In this document: in pieces, positions 22,074-27,986 of the stretch
How positions within the stretch are numbered: position 1 is the first letter of the stretch
How the letters are laid out: every line of letters begins with the position of its first letter
Origin: Chloroflexota bacterium
GTDB lineage: Bacteria > Chloroflexota > Dehalococcoidia > Dehalococcoidales > RBG-16-60-22
Direction: 5' to 3'
Assembly: GCA_016190585.1 (NCBI GenBank)
Contig: JACPQH010000114.1
Location: forward strand, 1 to 27,986
DNA length: 27,986 bases
Translations under genes and position numbers: made by a program
Notes under the pieces: model-generated
Databases searched by the model: none
What the model was told of the DNA's origin: nothing
The model's input: only the letters and a program-made list of their open reading frames with translations

Positions 22074-23597
22074 ATGACAGAGACCTTGACATTAGATCCC
22101 CCCGTGGAGAAAGGACCCTTCCGGGACTGCCCGGTGACCGGGCTGAAAGTCCATCTCCCCGCGCAGAACCTGATTATCGCCAACGCGGTCGCGGCGGTGG
22201 TCGCCCTGCTTGTCGGCGGCGTTTTCGCCATTCTCATCGCCCTCACCCGGGCGCCGGCGGTAAAGCTGCTGCCGGCGGAGATGTTCTACCGGCTGCTCAC
22301 CGCGCACGGCACCGACATGCTGGTGTTCTGGATAGTATTCTTCGAGATAGCCGGCCTGTACTTCGGCGGGGCGGTCCTGCTTAACGCCCGCCTGGTTAAA
22401 CCCGGCCTCGGCTGGGTGGCCTTTGGCCTCATGGTGGGCGGCGCCGTGCTGACCAACATCATCATGCTGGCGGGCAAGGCTGACGTTATGTTTACCGCCT
22501 ACCCGCCGATGCAGGCCCACCCCATGTTTTACTTCGGCGTCATCCTCTTCGCCGTCGGCGCCCTGCTCGCCATCGGCCTGTTCCTGGCCACGGTTATCAC
22601 CGCGAAGAAGGAGGGCAAGTTTACCGGCTCGGTGCCCCTGGTAACCTACGGGCTTATCGTCGCCGCCATCATCGGCGTGTTCACGCTGCTGGCGGGGGCG
22701 GCCGCCTTCGTACCCACCTTCCTCTGGTCGATCGGCCTTATGCCCAGTCTCGACCCCGGCATCTACCGCATCGTTTTCTGGGCGTTCGGGCACCCGGCCC
22801 AGCAGGTCAACCTGGCGGCGACCGTCGCCGTGTGGTACGCCCTGGCGACCCTGACGGTGGGCGCGCAGCCGCTCAACGAAAAGCTGAGCCGCTTCGCTTT
22901 TCTGCTGTACATCCTGTTCATCAACCTGGGCTCCATGCACCACCTGCTGGTTGACCCCGCCCTGGGCCAGATGGACCGCATCATCAACACATCGTACTTC
23001 ATGTACCTGGCGGTGGTCGGCAGCATGATACATGCCTATTCGATCCCGGCGGCCGTGGAGGTCGCCCAGCGTAAGAAGGGCATTACCGGGCTGTTCGGCT
23101 GGCTGAAAAAGGCGCCCTGGGGCGAGCCCGGTTTCGCCGCGCTGGCGGTCAGCCTGCTCATCTTCGGCTTTATCGGCGGCGTCAGCGGCGTTATCCAGGG
23201 CAACTACCAGATAAACCTCATCGCTCACAACACGCTGCGCATACCGGGCCACTTCCACGCCACCGTGGTGGGCGGGACGTCGCTGGCCTTCATGGGCCTG
23301 ACCTATTACCTGCTGCCGCTCATGACGCAGAAAAACCTGCGGGGCCGGGCCTGGGCCAAGGTCCAGCCGTACATTTTCGGCCCCGGCATCGCCATACTGA
23401 GCCTCGGGCTGTTATGGTCCGGCATCCAGGGCGTGCCGCGGCGCACCGCCGATATCTCCGGCATCGCGGGCCTGGCCGGAGCCAACGGCACCCTCAACCT
23501 GGCAGCCATCGGCGGCGCCATCGCCTTCGTCGGCCTGGTAATATACGTGGTGATCGCCGTTGCCACGCTCCTCGGCCCGAAACAGGCGAAGTCTTGA
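22074..23597 (+). CDS. Heme-copper subunit I, candidate CuA-type nitric oxide reductase
   Basis: The 507-residue polytopic protein has the six His ligands: His78 (low-spin heme), His240, His289 and His290 (CuB), His393 and His395 (hemes, GHFHATVVGG). In oxidases of the A and B families the CuB helix reads HPxVY, with Tyr four residues after His cross-linked to it. Here it reads HPAQQVN, so Gln244 replaces Tyr. The C-family alternative (Tyr six residues before the HH pair) is also absent: that place is Ile283. Loss of this Tyr is the known mark of NO reductases, and several B-family-derived NORs with a CuA subunit are described (eNOR, sNOR types). NO-linked neighbours agree. An oxidase with an unusual site remains possible. 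Confidence 0.85.
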   Translation: MTETLTLDPPVEKGPFRDCPVTGLKVHLPAQNLIIANAVAAVVALLVGGVFAILIALTRAPAVKLLPAEMFYRLLTAHGTDMLVFWIVFFEIAGLYFGGAVLLNARLVKPGLGWVAFGLMVGGAVLTNIIMLAGKADVMFTAYPPMQAHPMFYFGVILFAVGALLAIGLFLATVITAKKEGKFTGSVPLVTYGLIVAAIIGVFTLLAGAAAFVPTFLWSIGLMPSLDPGIYRIVFWAFGHPAQQVNLAATVAVWYALATLTVGAQPLNEKLSRFAFLLYILFINLGSMHHLLVDPALGQMDRIINTSYFMYLAVVGSMIHAYSIPAAVEVAQRKKGITGLFGWLKKAPWGEPGFAALAVSLLIFGFIGGVSGVIQGNYQINLIAHNTLRIPGHFHATVVGGTSLAFMGLTYYLLPLMTQKNLRGRAWAKVQPYIFGPGIAILSLGLLWSGIQGVPRRTADISGIAGLAGANGTLNLAAIGGAIAFVGLVIYVVIAVATLLGPKQAKS

Positions 23598-23611
23598 AAA
23601 GGGGAAATCCA

Positions 23612-23749
23612 ATGCCAACTAACGACAGCCGCGAGCCAAAAATCCGCGCCACGGGCACGCTGGTGCTGGTCTTTATCTTTCTTGCCTTCTTTACCGCCAT
23701 GCTGCTGGCCAATTTCTACCTGCTCAGCGAGGCCTGGCCGATCCGCTAG
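23612..23749 (+). CDS. Small single-helix membrane subunit
   Basis: ATG 23612 starts 45 codons with one helix (about residues 16-38, LVLVFIFLAFFTAMLLANFY) and a short polar N-terminus (MPTNDSREPKIRATG). GGGG lies 8 bases upstream. It follows subunit I by 14 bases and probably is a small enzyme subunit, like the IIa subunit of ba3 oxidases. Confidence 0.75.
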   Translation: MPTNDSREPKIRATGTLVLVFIFLAFFTAMLLANFYLLSEAWPIR

Positions 23750-23765
23750 CCCGCCGGAACGCGAG

Positions 23766-24671
23766 ATGGTTGCAGAAGCAGCGGCGATAAATAGGGTCTC
23801 GCGCCGTAACACGGCGGCGGCCTGCCTGCGGGACTACGCCTCGCTGTGTAAGCCCCGGATACTCGGGCTGCTGGCGGTTGTCACGGTGGTTACCGCCGTG
23901 GTCAGCAGCGGGCCCGCCGTACCCTGGGGACAGGTCTGGCTGGCGGCCCTGGCGGGTGTCCTGGCCAGCGCCAGCGCCTCTATCCTCAACAATGTCCTGG
24001 ACCGGGACATCGACATCATCATGGCGAGGACCCGGCACCGGCCGCTGGCCCGGGGCGACATTCAGGTCAGGCACGCCCTGGCGCTCGCGGCGGGACTGCT
24101 CCTGCTGGCGGCGGCCGTCTCGTTCCTGGTCAGCTACCTGGTCGCCGTGTTCGTGGTCGGCGGGGCGCTGGTCTACGCCGTGGTGTATACTTATTGGCTC
24201 AAGCGGCGCACCGCCCTGAACATCGTCATCGGCGGGGCCGCCGGCTCGTGCGCCGTCATGGTCGGCTGGGCGGCCGCGGGCGGGGGGCTGACACCGGCGG
24301 CCGTCATCATCGCCCTGCTCCTTTTTTTCTGGACGCCGGCGCACTTCTGGAGTTTCGCCCTGGTGCACAGCGAGGACTACCGCCGGGCGGCGGTACCCAT
24401 GCTGCCGGGCGTCGCCGACCAGCGCGTCACCGTCCAGATGATACTGCTGCACACCGCCCTCATGCTGGCTTCATCCCTGGCCCTGTACTTCTATTCTGAC
24501 CTCGGCCTCATCTACCTGGCGGGGGCTTTGCTGCTGGGCGGCTGGCTTGCCGCGCGCAACCTGCCGCTCTGGCGCGGGTACCGGGTGCGGACGGCCTGGG
24601 CCAGCTACAAGTTCTCCGGGATATACCTGCTGGGCCTTTTCCTGTCCATGTTCTTCGATGTTATAATTTAA
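23766..24671 (+). CDS. ctaB: Protoheme IX farnesyltransferase (heme O synthase)
   Basis: Adds a farnesyl group to heme B, giving heme O. The 301-residue UbiA-family protein has the first Asp-rich motif NNVLDRDIDIIMARTRHRPL (from Asn75), YTYWLKRRTALNIVIGGAAGS, FFWTPAHFWSFAL and SEDYRRAAVPMLP, and about nine membrane helices. ATG 23766 is chosen; the frame is open to 23682, but that part overlaps the small subunit and is not helical. The ribosome binding site is weak (GGAACGCGAG). Its place in the operon shows that the heme-copper enzyme uses heme O or heme A rather than only protoheme; a heme A synthase is not in the window. Confidence 0.93.
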   Translation: MVAEAAAINRVSRRNTAAACLRDYASLCKPRILGLLAVVTVVTAVVSSGPAVPWGQVWLAALAGVLASASASILNNVLDRDIDIIMARTRHRPLARGDIQVRHALALAAGLLLLAAAVSFLVSYLVAVFVVGGALVYAVVYTYWLKRRTALNIVIGGAAGSCAVMVGWAAAGGGLTPAAVIIALLLFFWTPAHFWSFALVHSEDYRRAAVPMLPGVADQRVTVQMILLHTALMLASSLALYFYSDLGLIYLAGALLLGGWLAARNLPLWRGYRVRTAWASYKFSGIYLLGLFLSMFFDVII

Positions 24672-24686
24672 ACCGGAGGTGATGCT

Positions 24687-25061
24687 ATGAAGACAGCAAG
24701 CAAGGTCCTGGTTATAGTCGCTTTCGCTTCCCTGGCGCTGACCGCCTGCGGCGGCAGTCCGACCCCGACGACACCCGCCACGACGCCTCCCCGGACGACG
24801 GCCACCAGCACGGCCAGCCCGTCAGTGGATGCTGCGGGCCTTTATGCCGCCAGTTGCGCCGCTTGCCACGGGGCGAACCGGCAGGGTGTCACCGGTATCG
24901 GACCGGCGCTGACCGCGGCGAGCCTGGCCGATGAGACCGTGGACCAGGTCAGGGCTACCATCACCAACGGCCGCACCGGCACCGCGATGCCCAGTTTTCA
25001 GGGACAACTGACCACGGAGCAGATTCAGTCCCTGGCCGAGTATCTCAAATCGCAGCCCTAG
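24687..25061 (+). CDS. Lipoprotein cytochrome c
   Basis: The 124-residue protein has a lipoprotein signal with LTAC lipobox (Cys21), a Thr/Pro-rich tether (about 23-47), and a class I cytochrome c domain with CAACH (Cys57, Cys60, His61) and the Met ligand in TAMPSFQG. It is anchored on the outer face of the membrane and is the probable electron donor to the CuA domain of subunit II. GGAGGTG lies just before ATG 24687, and the gap from ctaB is 15 bases, so it belongs to the heme-copper operon. Confidence 0.93.
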   Translation: MKTASKVLVIVAFASLALTACGGSPTPTTPATTPPRTTATSTASPSVDAAGLYAASCAACHGANRQGVTGIGPALTAASLADETVDQVRATITNGRTGTAMPSFQGQLTTEQIQSLAEYLKSQP

Positions 25062-25232
25062 CGGTCCGGCCGGCGTACCGGGGGCGGGGACCGTTAACGG
25101 TGTGGCTCACGGGGGCAGCGTTCGGGGCAGCCCTTTTATGCGGGAAAGGCCAGGGTTAGACCGGAATATGGTATCAGTAAATGGTCATTATTTCGCTGTA
25201 AATTGAGGATAAAGGATAAGGCGGGGAACAAG

Positions 25233-25697
25233 ATGCGTGATTTCAACGAAGCCGATAAGAAAAAGAAGCGGGCAAGGATTCAGATACCGGATAATCCGGC
25301 GGGGCTGCCCGCGGAGGTCCTGGCACACCTCGAGAAATCTATCAAGGCATCCCTGAAAGACGGGAACCTGCCCTGCGCCCGCGCTTTCACCATCGCCCGG
25401 GACGCCGGCGTCCCCAGAATCGCTATCGGCGACAGGACGGACAAGCTGGGCCTCCGCGTGATCAATTGCCAGATAGGCTGTTTCAAGGTCGACAAGACGC
25501 TGCATAACGACCTGGAACCCGGGGGCGTTGATGACGGTCTCGCCGGCGCCCTGAAAACCCTGGCGGACAGCGGTGATTTGACCTGCTCCCGGGTCTTTGA
25601 CCTGGCGCAGCGGACGAAACAGCCCCCCATGGCCGTCGCCGACGCGGCCAACCGGTTGAAAATGAAAATCCATTCCTGCCAGCTCGGCTGTTTCTAG
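25233..25697 (+). CDS. Protein with two CQxGCF repeats, unknown function
   Basis: I cannot name this 154-residue protein. After a basic N-terminus (DKKKKRAR) it has two repeats of about 70 residues, each with a helical start, a Cys (LPCARAF, LTCSRVF), and an end motif CQIGCF (Cys79, Cys83) or CQLGCF (Cys149, Cys153). The first half of each repeat (ARDAGVPRIAIGDRTDKLGLRV, AQRTKQPPMAVADAANRLKMKI) looks like a helix-turn-helix. Metal or cluster binding by six Cys is plausible. ATG 25233 is used; a TTG at 25203 is in frame, with less support. The protein follows the cytochrome operon by 171 bases, which hold only an ACCGTTAACGGT palindrome (25090-25101). Confidence 0.7.
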   Translation: MRDFNEADKKKKRARIQIPDNPAGLPAEVLAHLEKSIKASLKDGNLPCARAFTIARDAGVPRIAIGDRTDKLGLRVINCQIGCFKVDKTLHNDLEPGGVDDGLAGALKTLADSGDLTCSRVFDLAQRTKQPPMAVADAANRLKMKIHSCQLGCF

Positions 25698-25878
25698 ACC
25701 TGAAGAACGTCACCGCGAGTTACTAGACCCCTGACCGCCGTCCCTCCGTGCCACGCCCCCCGGATAAGGCGATACTCCGCCTGGTCTGGGACCGGCCTCT
25801 GCTTCGCCCCGGACCCGGCCCCGGGTATGGTAATAAAGTACTAAGCGCGCCGCCCGCGCGCTGCCTTGTCCTTAATTC

Positions 25879-25921
25879 CACGACAAAAGTCGTATTGAAC
25901 GCGCTGCCTCTCTGCTACGTT
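25879..25921 (+). promoter_or_regulatory. CRP/FNR-type operator and -10 of the His-rich protein gene (site 4)
   Basis: CACGA-CAAAAG-TCGTA (25879-25894) contains the perfect palindrome ACGAC-N4-GTCGT, the best of the five. TACGTT (25916-25921) begins exactly 29.5 bp after the centre; as a -10 it is weak (T1, A2, T6). The start would be near 25928. Confidence 0.6.
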
Positions 25922-25995
25922 ACCTCCATGCCGCGGGTATCCCGGATTCACCGCTCCGGCGGAGCTGGTGGACCAGGCGCGGGGAAGGAGGCGAA

Positions 25996-26031
25996 ATGGA
26001 TGTAGCAGACTGGTTACCTGACTTCCGGTGA
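25996..26031 (+). CDS. Possible 11-residue leader peptide
   Basis: ATG 25996 has an excellent AAGGAGG with a 4-base spacer and encodes MDVADWLPDFR, then stop. It ends 28 bases before the His-rich protein gene, inside its predicted leader. It may be a regulatory upstream frame; chance is not excluded. Confidence 0.3.
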   Translation: MDVADWLPDFR

Positions 26032-26059
26032 AAAAGCCAAATCAAAAAGGAGTTTGAAG

Positions 26060-26317
26060 ATGCGTAAAATCAGAATAGTTTCGGGCCTGCTCCTGGCGCT
26101 GGTCGCGCTGCTGGTCCTGGCGGCGCCGGCCCTGGCGCACGGTCACTCGCACGTGCTCGACACGCCGGGCGCGGACCCCATTCTCGCGGCGTGTCCGGAA
26201 ATGGCCCACGAGGCGGTACACAATTTTCACAGCAACATCCACCTGGGGACGCCGGGCACCTTCGCTTTCGACCAGACCGGCAACCCGGTTGATGTGAGTC
26301 CTGTTGCCTGCCAGTAA
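26060..26317 (+). CDS. Small secreted His-rich protein
   Basis: The 85-residue precursor has a signal peptide (MRKIRIVSG, hydrophobic core, cleavage after ALA) and a mature part of about 60 residues with 8 or more His: HGHSH at the new N-terminus and HEAVHNFHSNIH, plus two Cys (AACPEM, VACQ end). The N-terminal His and HxHxH suggest metal binding, such as Ni or Cu. No family is recognised. AAGGAG lies 7 bases before ATG 26060, and the gene is under operator site 4, shared with cooS, so nickel supply or buffering is an attractive but unproved idea; copper for the heme-copper enzyme is another. A strong terminator follows. Confidence 0.75.
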   Translation: MRKIRIVSGLLLALVALLVLAAPALAHGHSHVLDTPGADPILAACPEMAHEAVHNFHSNIHLGTPGTFAFDQTGNPVDVSPVACQ

Positions 26318-26384
26318 CCCAGAATCTCGCTAACGGCAACGCGGCGACCAGCCGGGAACTGGTACGAAGCTAATAATTTATCCG

Positions 26385-26424
26385 AAGGCAGGAGGCGGGG
26401 TCTTTCCCCGTCTCCTGCCTTTTT
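26385..26424 (+). terminator. Rho-independent terminator
   Basis: AAGGCAGGAGGCGGGG (26385-26400) pairs with CCCCGTCTCCTGCCTT (26406-26421) with one G-U pair around TCTTT, followed by Ts. It ends the His-rich protein transcript. Confidence 0.88.
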
Positions 26425-26489
26425 GTTGCGCCACCCTATCGGGAGCGGCTCTCCCGCCCCCTTCAGGAAAAAAAATAAATGGGCGCCCC

Positions 26490-26518
26490 TTGCAGACCGC
26501 GGGCGGATGGGATATAAT
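26490..26518 (+). promoter_or_regulatory. Sigma-70-like promoter of the Rrf2 gene
   Basis: TTGCAG (26490-26495) and a perfect TATAAT (26513-26518) are 17 bp apart. Just downstream AATCAGACT and AATCAGTC are partly repeated, a possible site for autoregulation. Confidence 0.65.
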
Positions 26519-26559
26519 CAGACTTAATCAGTCGTCTTGCGCTTAAAAGGAATAGTCGC

Positions 26560-26997
26560 ATGTGGTTAAACCAGAGAGAGGATTGCATGGTACGCCTGAT
26601 GGTAGACCTGGCGTGCCTCGGGGAGAAGGCGCGGACCACGGTGAAAGAGGTCGCCCGGCGGGCGTATGTCCCCGAACGGTTCATGGGGAAGATAGTCACC
26701 CAGGCCGTCGAGGCCGGCCTGGTGGCGGCTTACCGAGGGACGGGCGGCGGCCTGTGTTTGGCCAGGGATGCCGCCAGCATCACCCTTCTGGAAATCGTGG
26801 AAGCCGCCGGGCGGCGTTTGGCCCTCACGCGGTGCACCGATGAGCCCAGCCGCTGCCCGTTGTCCAACCGCTGTGCCGTCTTCCCGGTCTGGCAGAAGGC
26901 GCAGGACCTGCTTAAAAACCTGGTGGCGGAGACAACGCTCGCGGAGTTGGCCCGCGCGCAAAAGGATTTGGGTAAACTCGTTAATGCGCAAAGGTGA
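26560..26997 (+). CDS. Rrf2-family regulator with three-Cys cluster motif
   Basis: The 145-residue protein has an N-terminal winged helix (VKEVARRAYVPERFMGKIVTQAVEAGLVAAYRGTGGGLCLAR) and a Cys loop Cys92-x6-Cys99-x5-Cys105, close to the C-x5-C-x5-C of IscR and NsrR. It should bind an Fe-S cluster and sense NO, redox state or cluster supply. The neighbouring NarC-NarG genes, and nitrogen oxide genes in general, favour an NsrR-like role. It is read from its own promoter with AAAAGGA upstream of ATG 26560. It may also control the nar operon, which starts 43 bases after its stop. Confidence 0.88.
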   Translation: MWLNQREDCMVRLMVDLACLGEKARTTVKEVARRAYVPERFMGKIVTQAVEAGLVAAYRGTGGGLCLARDAASITLLEIVEAAGRRLALTRCTDEPSRCPLSNRCAVFPVWQKAQDLLKNLVAETTLAELARAQKDLGKLVNAQR

Positions 26998-27040
26998 CCC
27001 GCGGGCGAGTCTGGATTTTAAAGGGGGTCGAAAACCTCTC

Positions 27041-27859
27041 ATGATAAACCCGGTACGGCTGGCGTTAGCTTTCCTGGGGGTCCTTACCGTATTCATCTTA
27101 AGCCCGCGCATCCTGGCGGCGGCGGAGGGAGAGGCGCTCTTCGCGCAGAAGTGCCAGTCGTGCCACACCATCGGGGGCGGGCGGACGGTGGGGCCTGATT
27201 TGAAGGGTATCACCACCAAGCGCGACACGGCCTGGCTGGTCAGCTTTATCAGCGAGCCGGACCGGCTTATTGCCCAGGGCGACCCCATCGCCAAGGAAAT
27301 CGTGGCCGAATACGGTTTGCCCATGCCGAATGTCGGCGTTTCCCCGGACGAGGCTCGAGCGATACTGAGCTACATCGAGACGGAATCCGCTGACGACTCT
27401 CCGGCGGCTTCCCCCGTCCCGGTCACCCCGCTCTCCGGGGATGCCGGCCGGGGCCGCGCCCTGTTCACCGGCGAGATGCCCTTCAGGAACGGGGGCGCTT
27501 CGTGCCTGAGCTGCCACAATGTCAGCGGCGTGGGTGCCGTCGGCGGCGGCACAGTCGGCAAAGACCTCACCGGGGCTTACGCCAGCTTCGGGGAAGCCGG
27601 TCTGAACGCTATCATGAAGTCGGCGCCGTTCCCCATGATGAAAGAGGTCTACGGCTCCCGGCAGCTTGGCGACGAGGAAATCGCCGACGTAACCGCTTTT
27701 CTCGGCGAGGCCGGCGCATCGCCACCTGACAGCCAGAACCCGGCGGTGTTGTTCGCCGCCAGTATCGGGGGCGCCGTGCTTATTATCGGGGCGTTTCAGC
27801 TCGCGTGGCGGCGGCTCACCGGGGTCCGCCGCCGGCTGGTCAAAGGAGGCTCGAATTGA
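27041..27859 (+). CDS. Membrane-anchored diheme cytochrome c (NarC-like)
   Basis: The 272-residue protein has an N-terminal signal/anchor ([23 protein letters not shown]), two cytochrome c domains with CQSCH (Cys38, Cys41, His42) and CLSCH (Cys155, Cys158, His159), Met candidates in LPMPNVG and FPMMKEV, a Pro/Ser linker between them (about 120-130) and a C-terminal helix (about 235-255) with a basic tail. In Thermus, a diheme cytochrome NarC precedes narG and takes part in the nitrate reductase complex; the same order is seen here. ATG 27041 is chosen from the signal; the frame is open to 26768, but that part overlaps the Rrf2 gene. The stop overlaps the narG start. Confidence 0.88.
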   Translation: MINPVRLALAFLGVLTVFILSPRILAAAEGEALFAQKCQSCHTIGGGRTVGPDLKGITTKRDTAWLVSFISEPDRLIAQGDPIAKEIVAEYGLPMPNVGVSPDEARAILSYIETESADDSPAASPVPVTPLSGDAGRGRALFTGEMPFRNGGASCLSCHNVSGVGAVGGGTVGKDLTGAYASFGEAGLNAIMKSAPFPMMKEVYGSRQLGDEEIADVTAFLGEAGASPPDSQNPAVLFAASIGGAVLIIGAFQLAWRRLTGVRRRLVKGGSN

Positions 27860-27986
27860 GCTGGATTCAGGACATCGTCAGCCCGAAGCAGCGGCAGTGG
27901 GAGGATTTCTACCGCAACCGCTGGCAGTATGACCGGATAGTCCGCAGCACCCACGGCGTCAACTGCACCGGCGGCTGCTCCTGGAA
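27856..27986 (+). CDS. narG: Nitrate reductase alpha subunit, N-terminal part (cut by window end)
   Basis: TTG 27856 overlaps the narC stop, with AAGGAGG 6 bases upstream. The 43 visible codons read [19 protein letters not shown], then [18 protein letters not shown] and [17 protein letters not shown] is the NarG N-terminal FS0 site, where His and Cys hold a [4Fe-4S] cluster near the molybdenum cofactor. No twin-Arg signal is seen in the visible part. The rest, and narH, narJ and narI, should follow. Confidence 0.9.
   Translation, partial: MSWIQDIVSPKQRQWEDFYRNRWQYDRIVRSTHGVNCTGGCSW

Larger units (their letters stand above)
25698..26059. other. Intergenic region with operator site 4 and a leader, no full gene
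   Basis: A frame at 25748-26005 exists, but it is Pro/Gly/Arg-rich, has no ribosome binding site and crosses the operator, so it is not called. The region holds operator site 4 and a leader of about 130 bases with a possible 11-codon reading frame. Confidence 0.5.

Noticed and set aside
22092..23258. 388-codon reverse frame opposite subunit I
   Set aside because: It is a charged antisense product of a membrane protein gene, without any motif.
25748..26005. 85-codon frame across operator site 4
   Set aside because: It is Pro/Gly/Arg-rich, has no ribosome binding site, and would start before the predicted promoter.
1..27986. tRNA, rRNA, CRISPR array, phage or transposase genes
   Set aside because: No cloverleaf, repeat-spacer array or mobility gene was recognised anywhere in the window by eye.

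Overview
This is a GC-rich bacterial chromosome segment. The gene types suggest a facultatively anaerobic member of the Chloroflexota, close to Dehalococcoidia-like lineages: a Ni-Fe CO dehydrogenase, a TreT-like trehalose glycosyltransferase, a divergent phosphoketolase, a small CuA/heme-copper enzyme and a NarC-NarG start. Taxonomy is an inference; there is no rRNA or tRNA in the window.

Layout. (1) 318-3716: a large secreted or anchored protein with eight Ig/TIG-like repeats, an FnIII-like domain, one membrane helix and a cytoplasmic tail. (2) 4076-10210: central carbon genes: pyruvate kinase, RpiB, a divergent phosphoketolase and a TreT-like glycosyltransferase. The gaps between them hold small dispersed palindromes and two copies of a CATTGCGAG-type inverted repeat. 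(3) 10384-13446: Ni-Fe CO dehydrogenase (cooS), a convergent 2[4Fe-4S] ferredoxin and a CRP/FNR regulator. (4) 13583-20556: a cluster that looks like nitrosative-stress and iron-sulfur protection: an unknown protein, four hemerythrin-type proteins, a NifU C-terminal scaffold, an FmdE-like protein, a DsrE-like protein, a siroheme reductase with a ferredoxin domain, a YgbA-type (NO-associated) protein and an HD protein. (5) 20553-25061: a second CRP/FNR regulator divergent from a heme-copper operon (small membrane protein, CuA subunit II, subunit I, small membrane protein, heme O synthase, lipoprotein cytochrome c). Subunit I lacks the cross-linked active-site tyrosine and is better read as a candidate NO reductase than an oxidase. 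(6) 25233-27986: a Cys-motif repeat protein, a small secreted His-rich protein, an Rrf2 regulator, a diheme cytochrome c (NarC-like) and the first 43 codons of NarG.

The most notable signal is regulatory. Five near-identical sites, TACGA-N6-TCGTA with core AAAAGTCGTA, lie before cooS, the ferredoxin gene, the unknown gene at 13583, the hemerythrin-nifU operon and the His-rich protein gene. Each is followed by a -10-like hexamer whose first base is 29.5 or 30.5 bp from the site centre, the geometry of a class II CRP/FNR activator (centre near -41.5). A different CRP-type palindrome, TGTCA-N6-TGACA, stands at the same distance from a -10 before the heme-copper operon. The window therefore seems to hold two CRP/FNR circuits that tie CO oxidation, Fe-S protection, NO reduction and nitrate respiration together. 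What the regulators sense cannot be read from the sequence.
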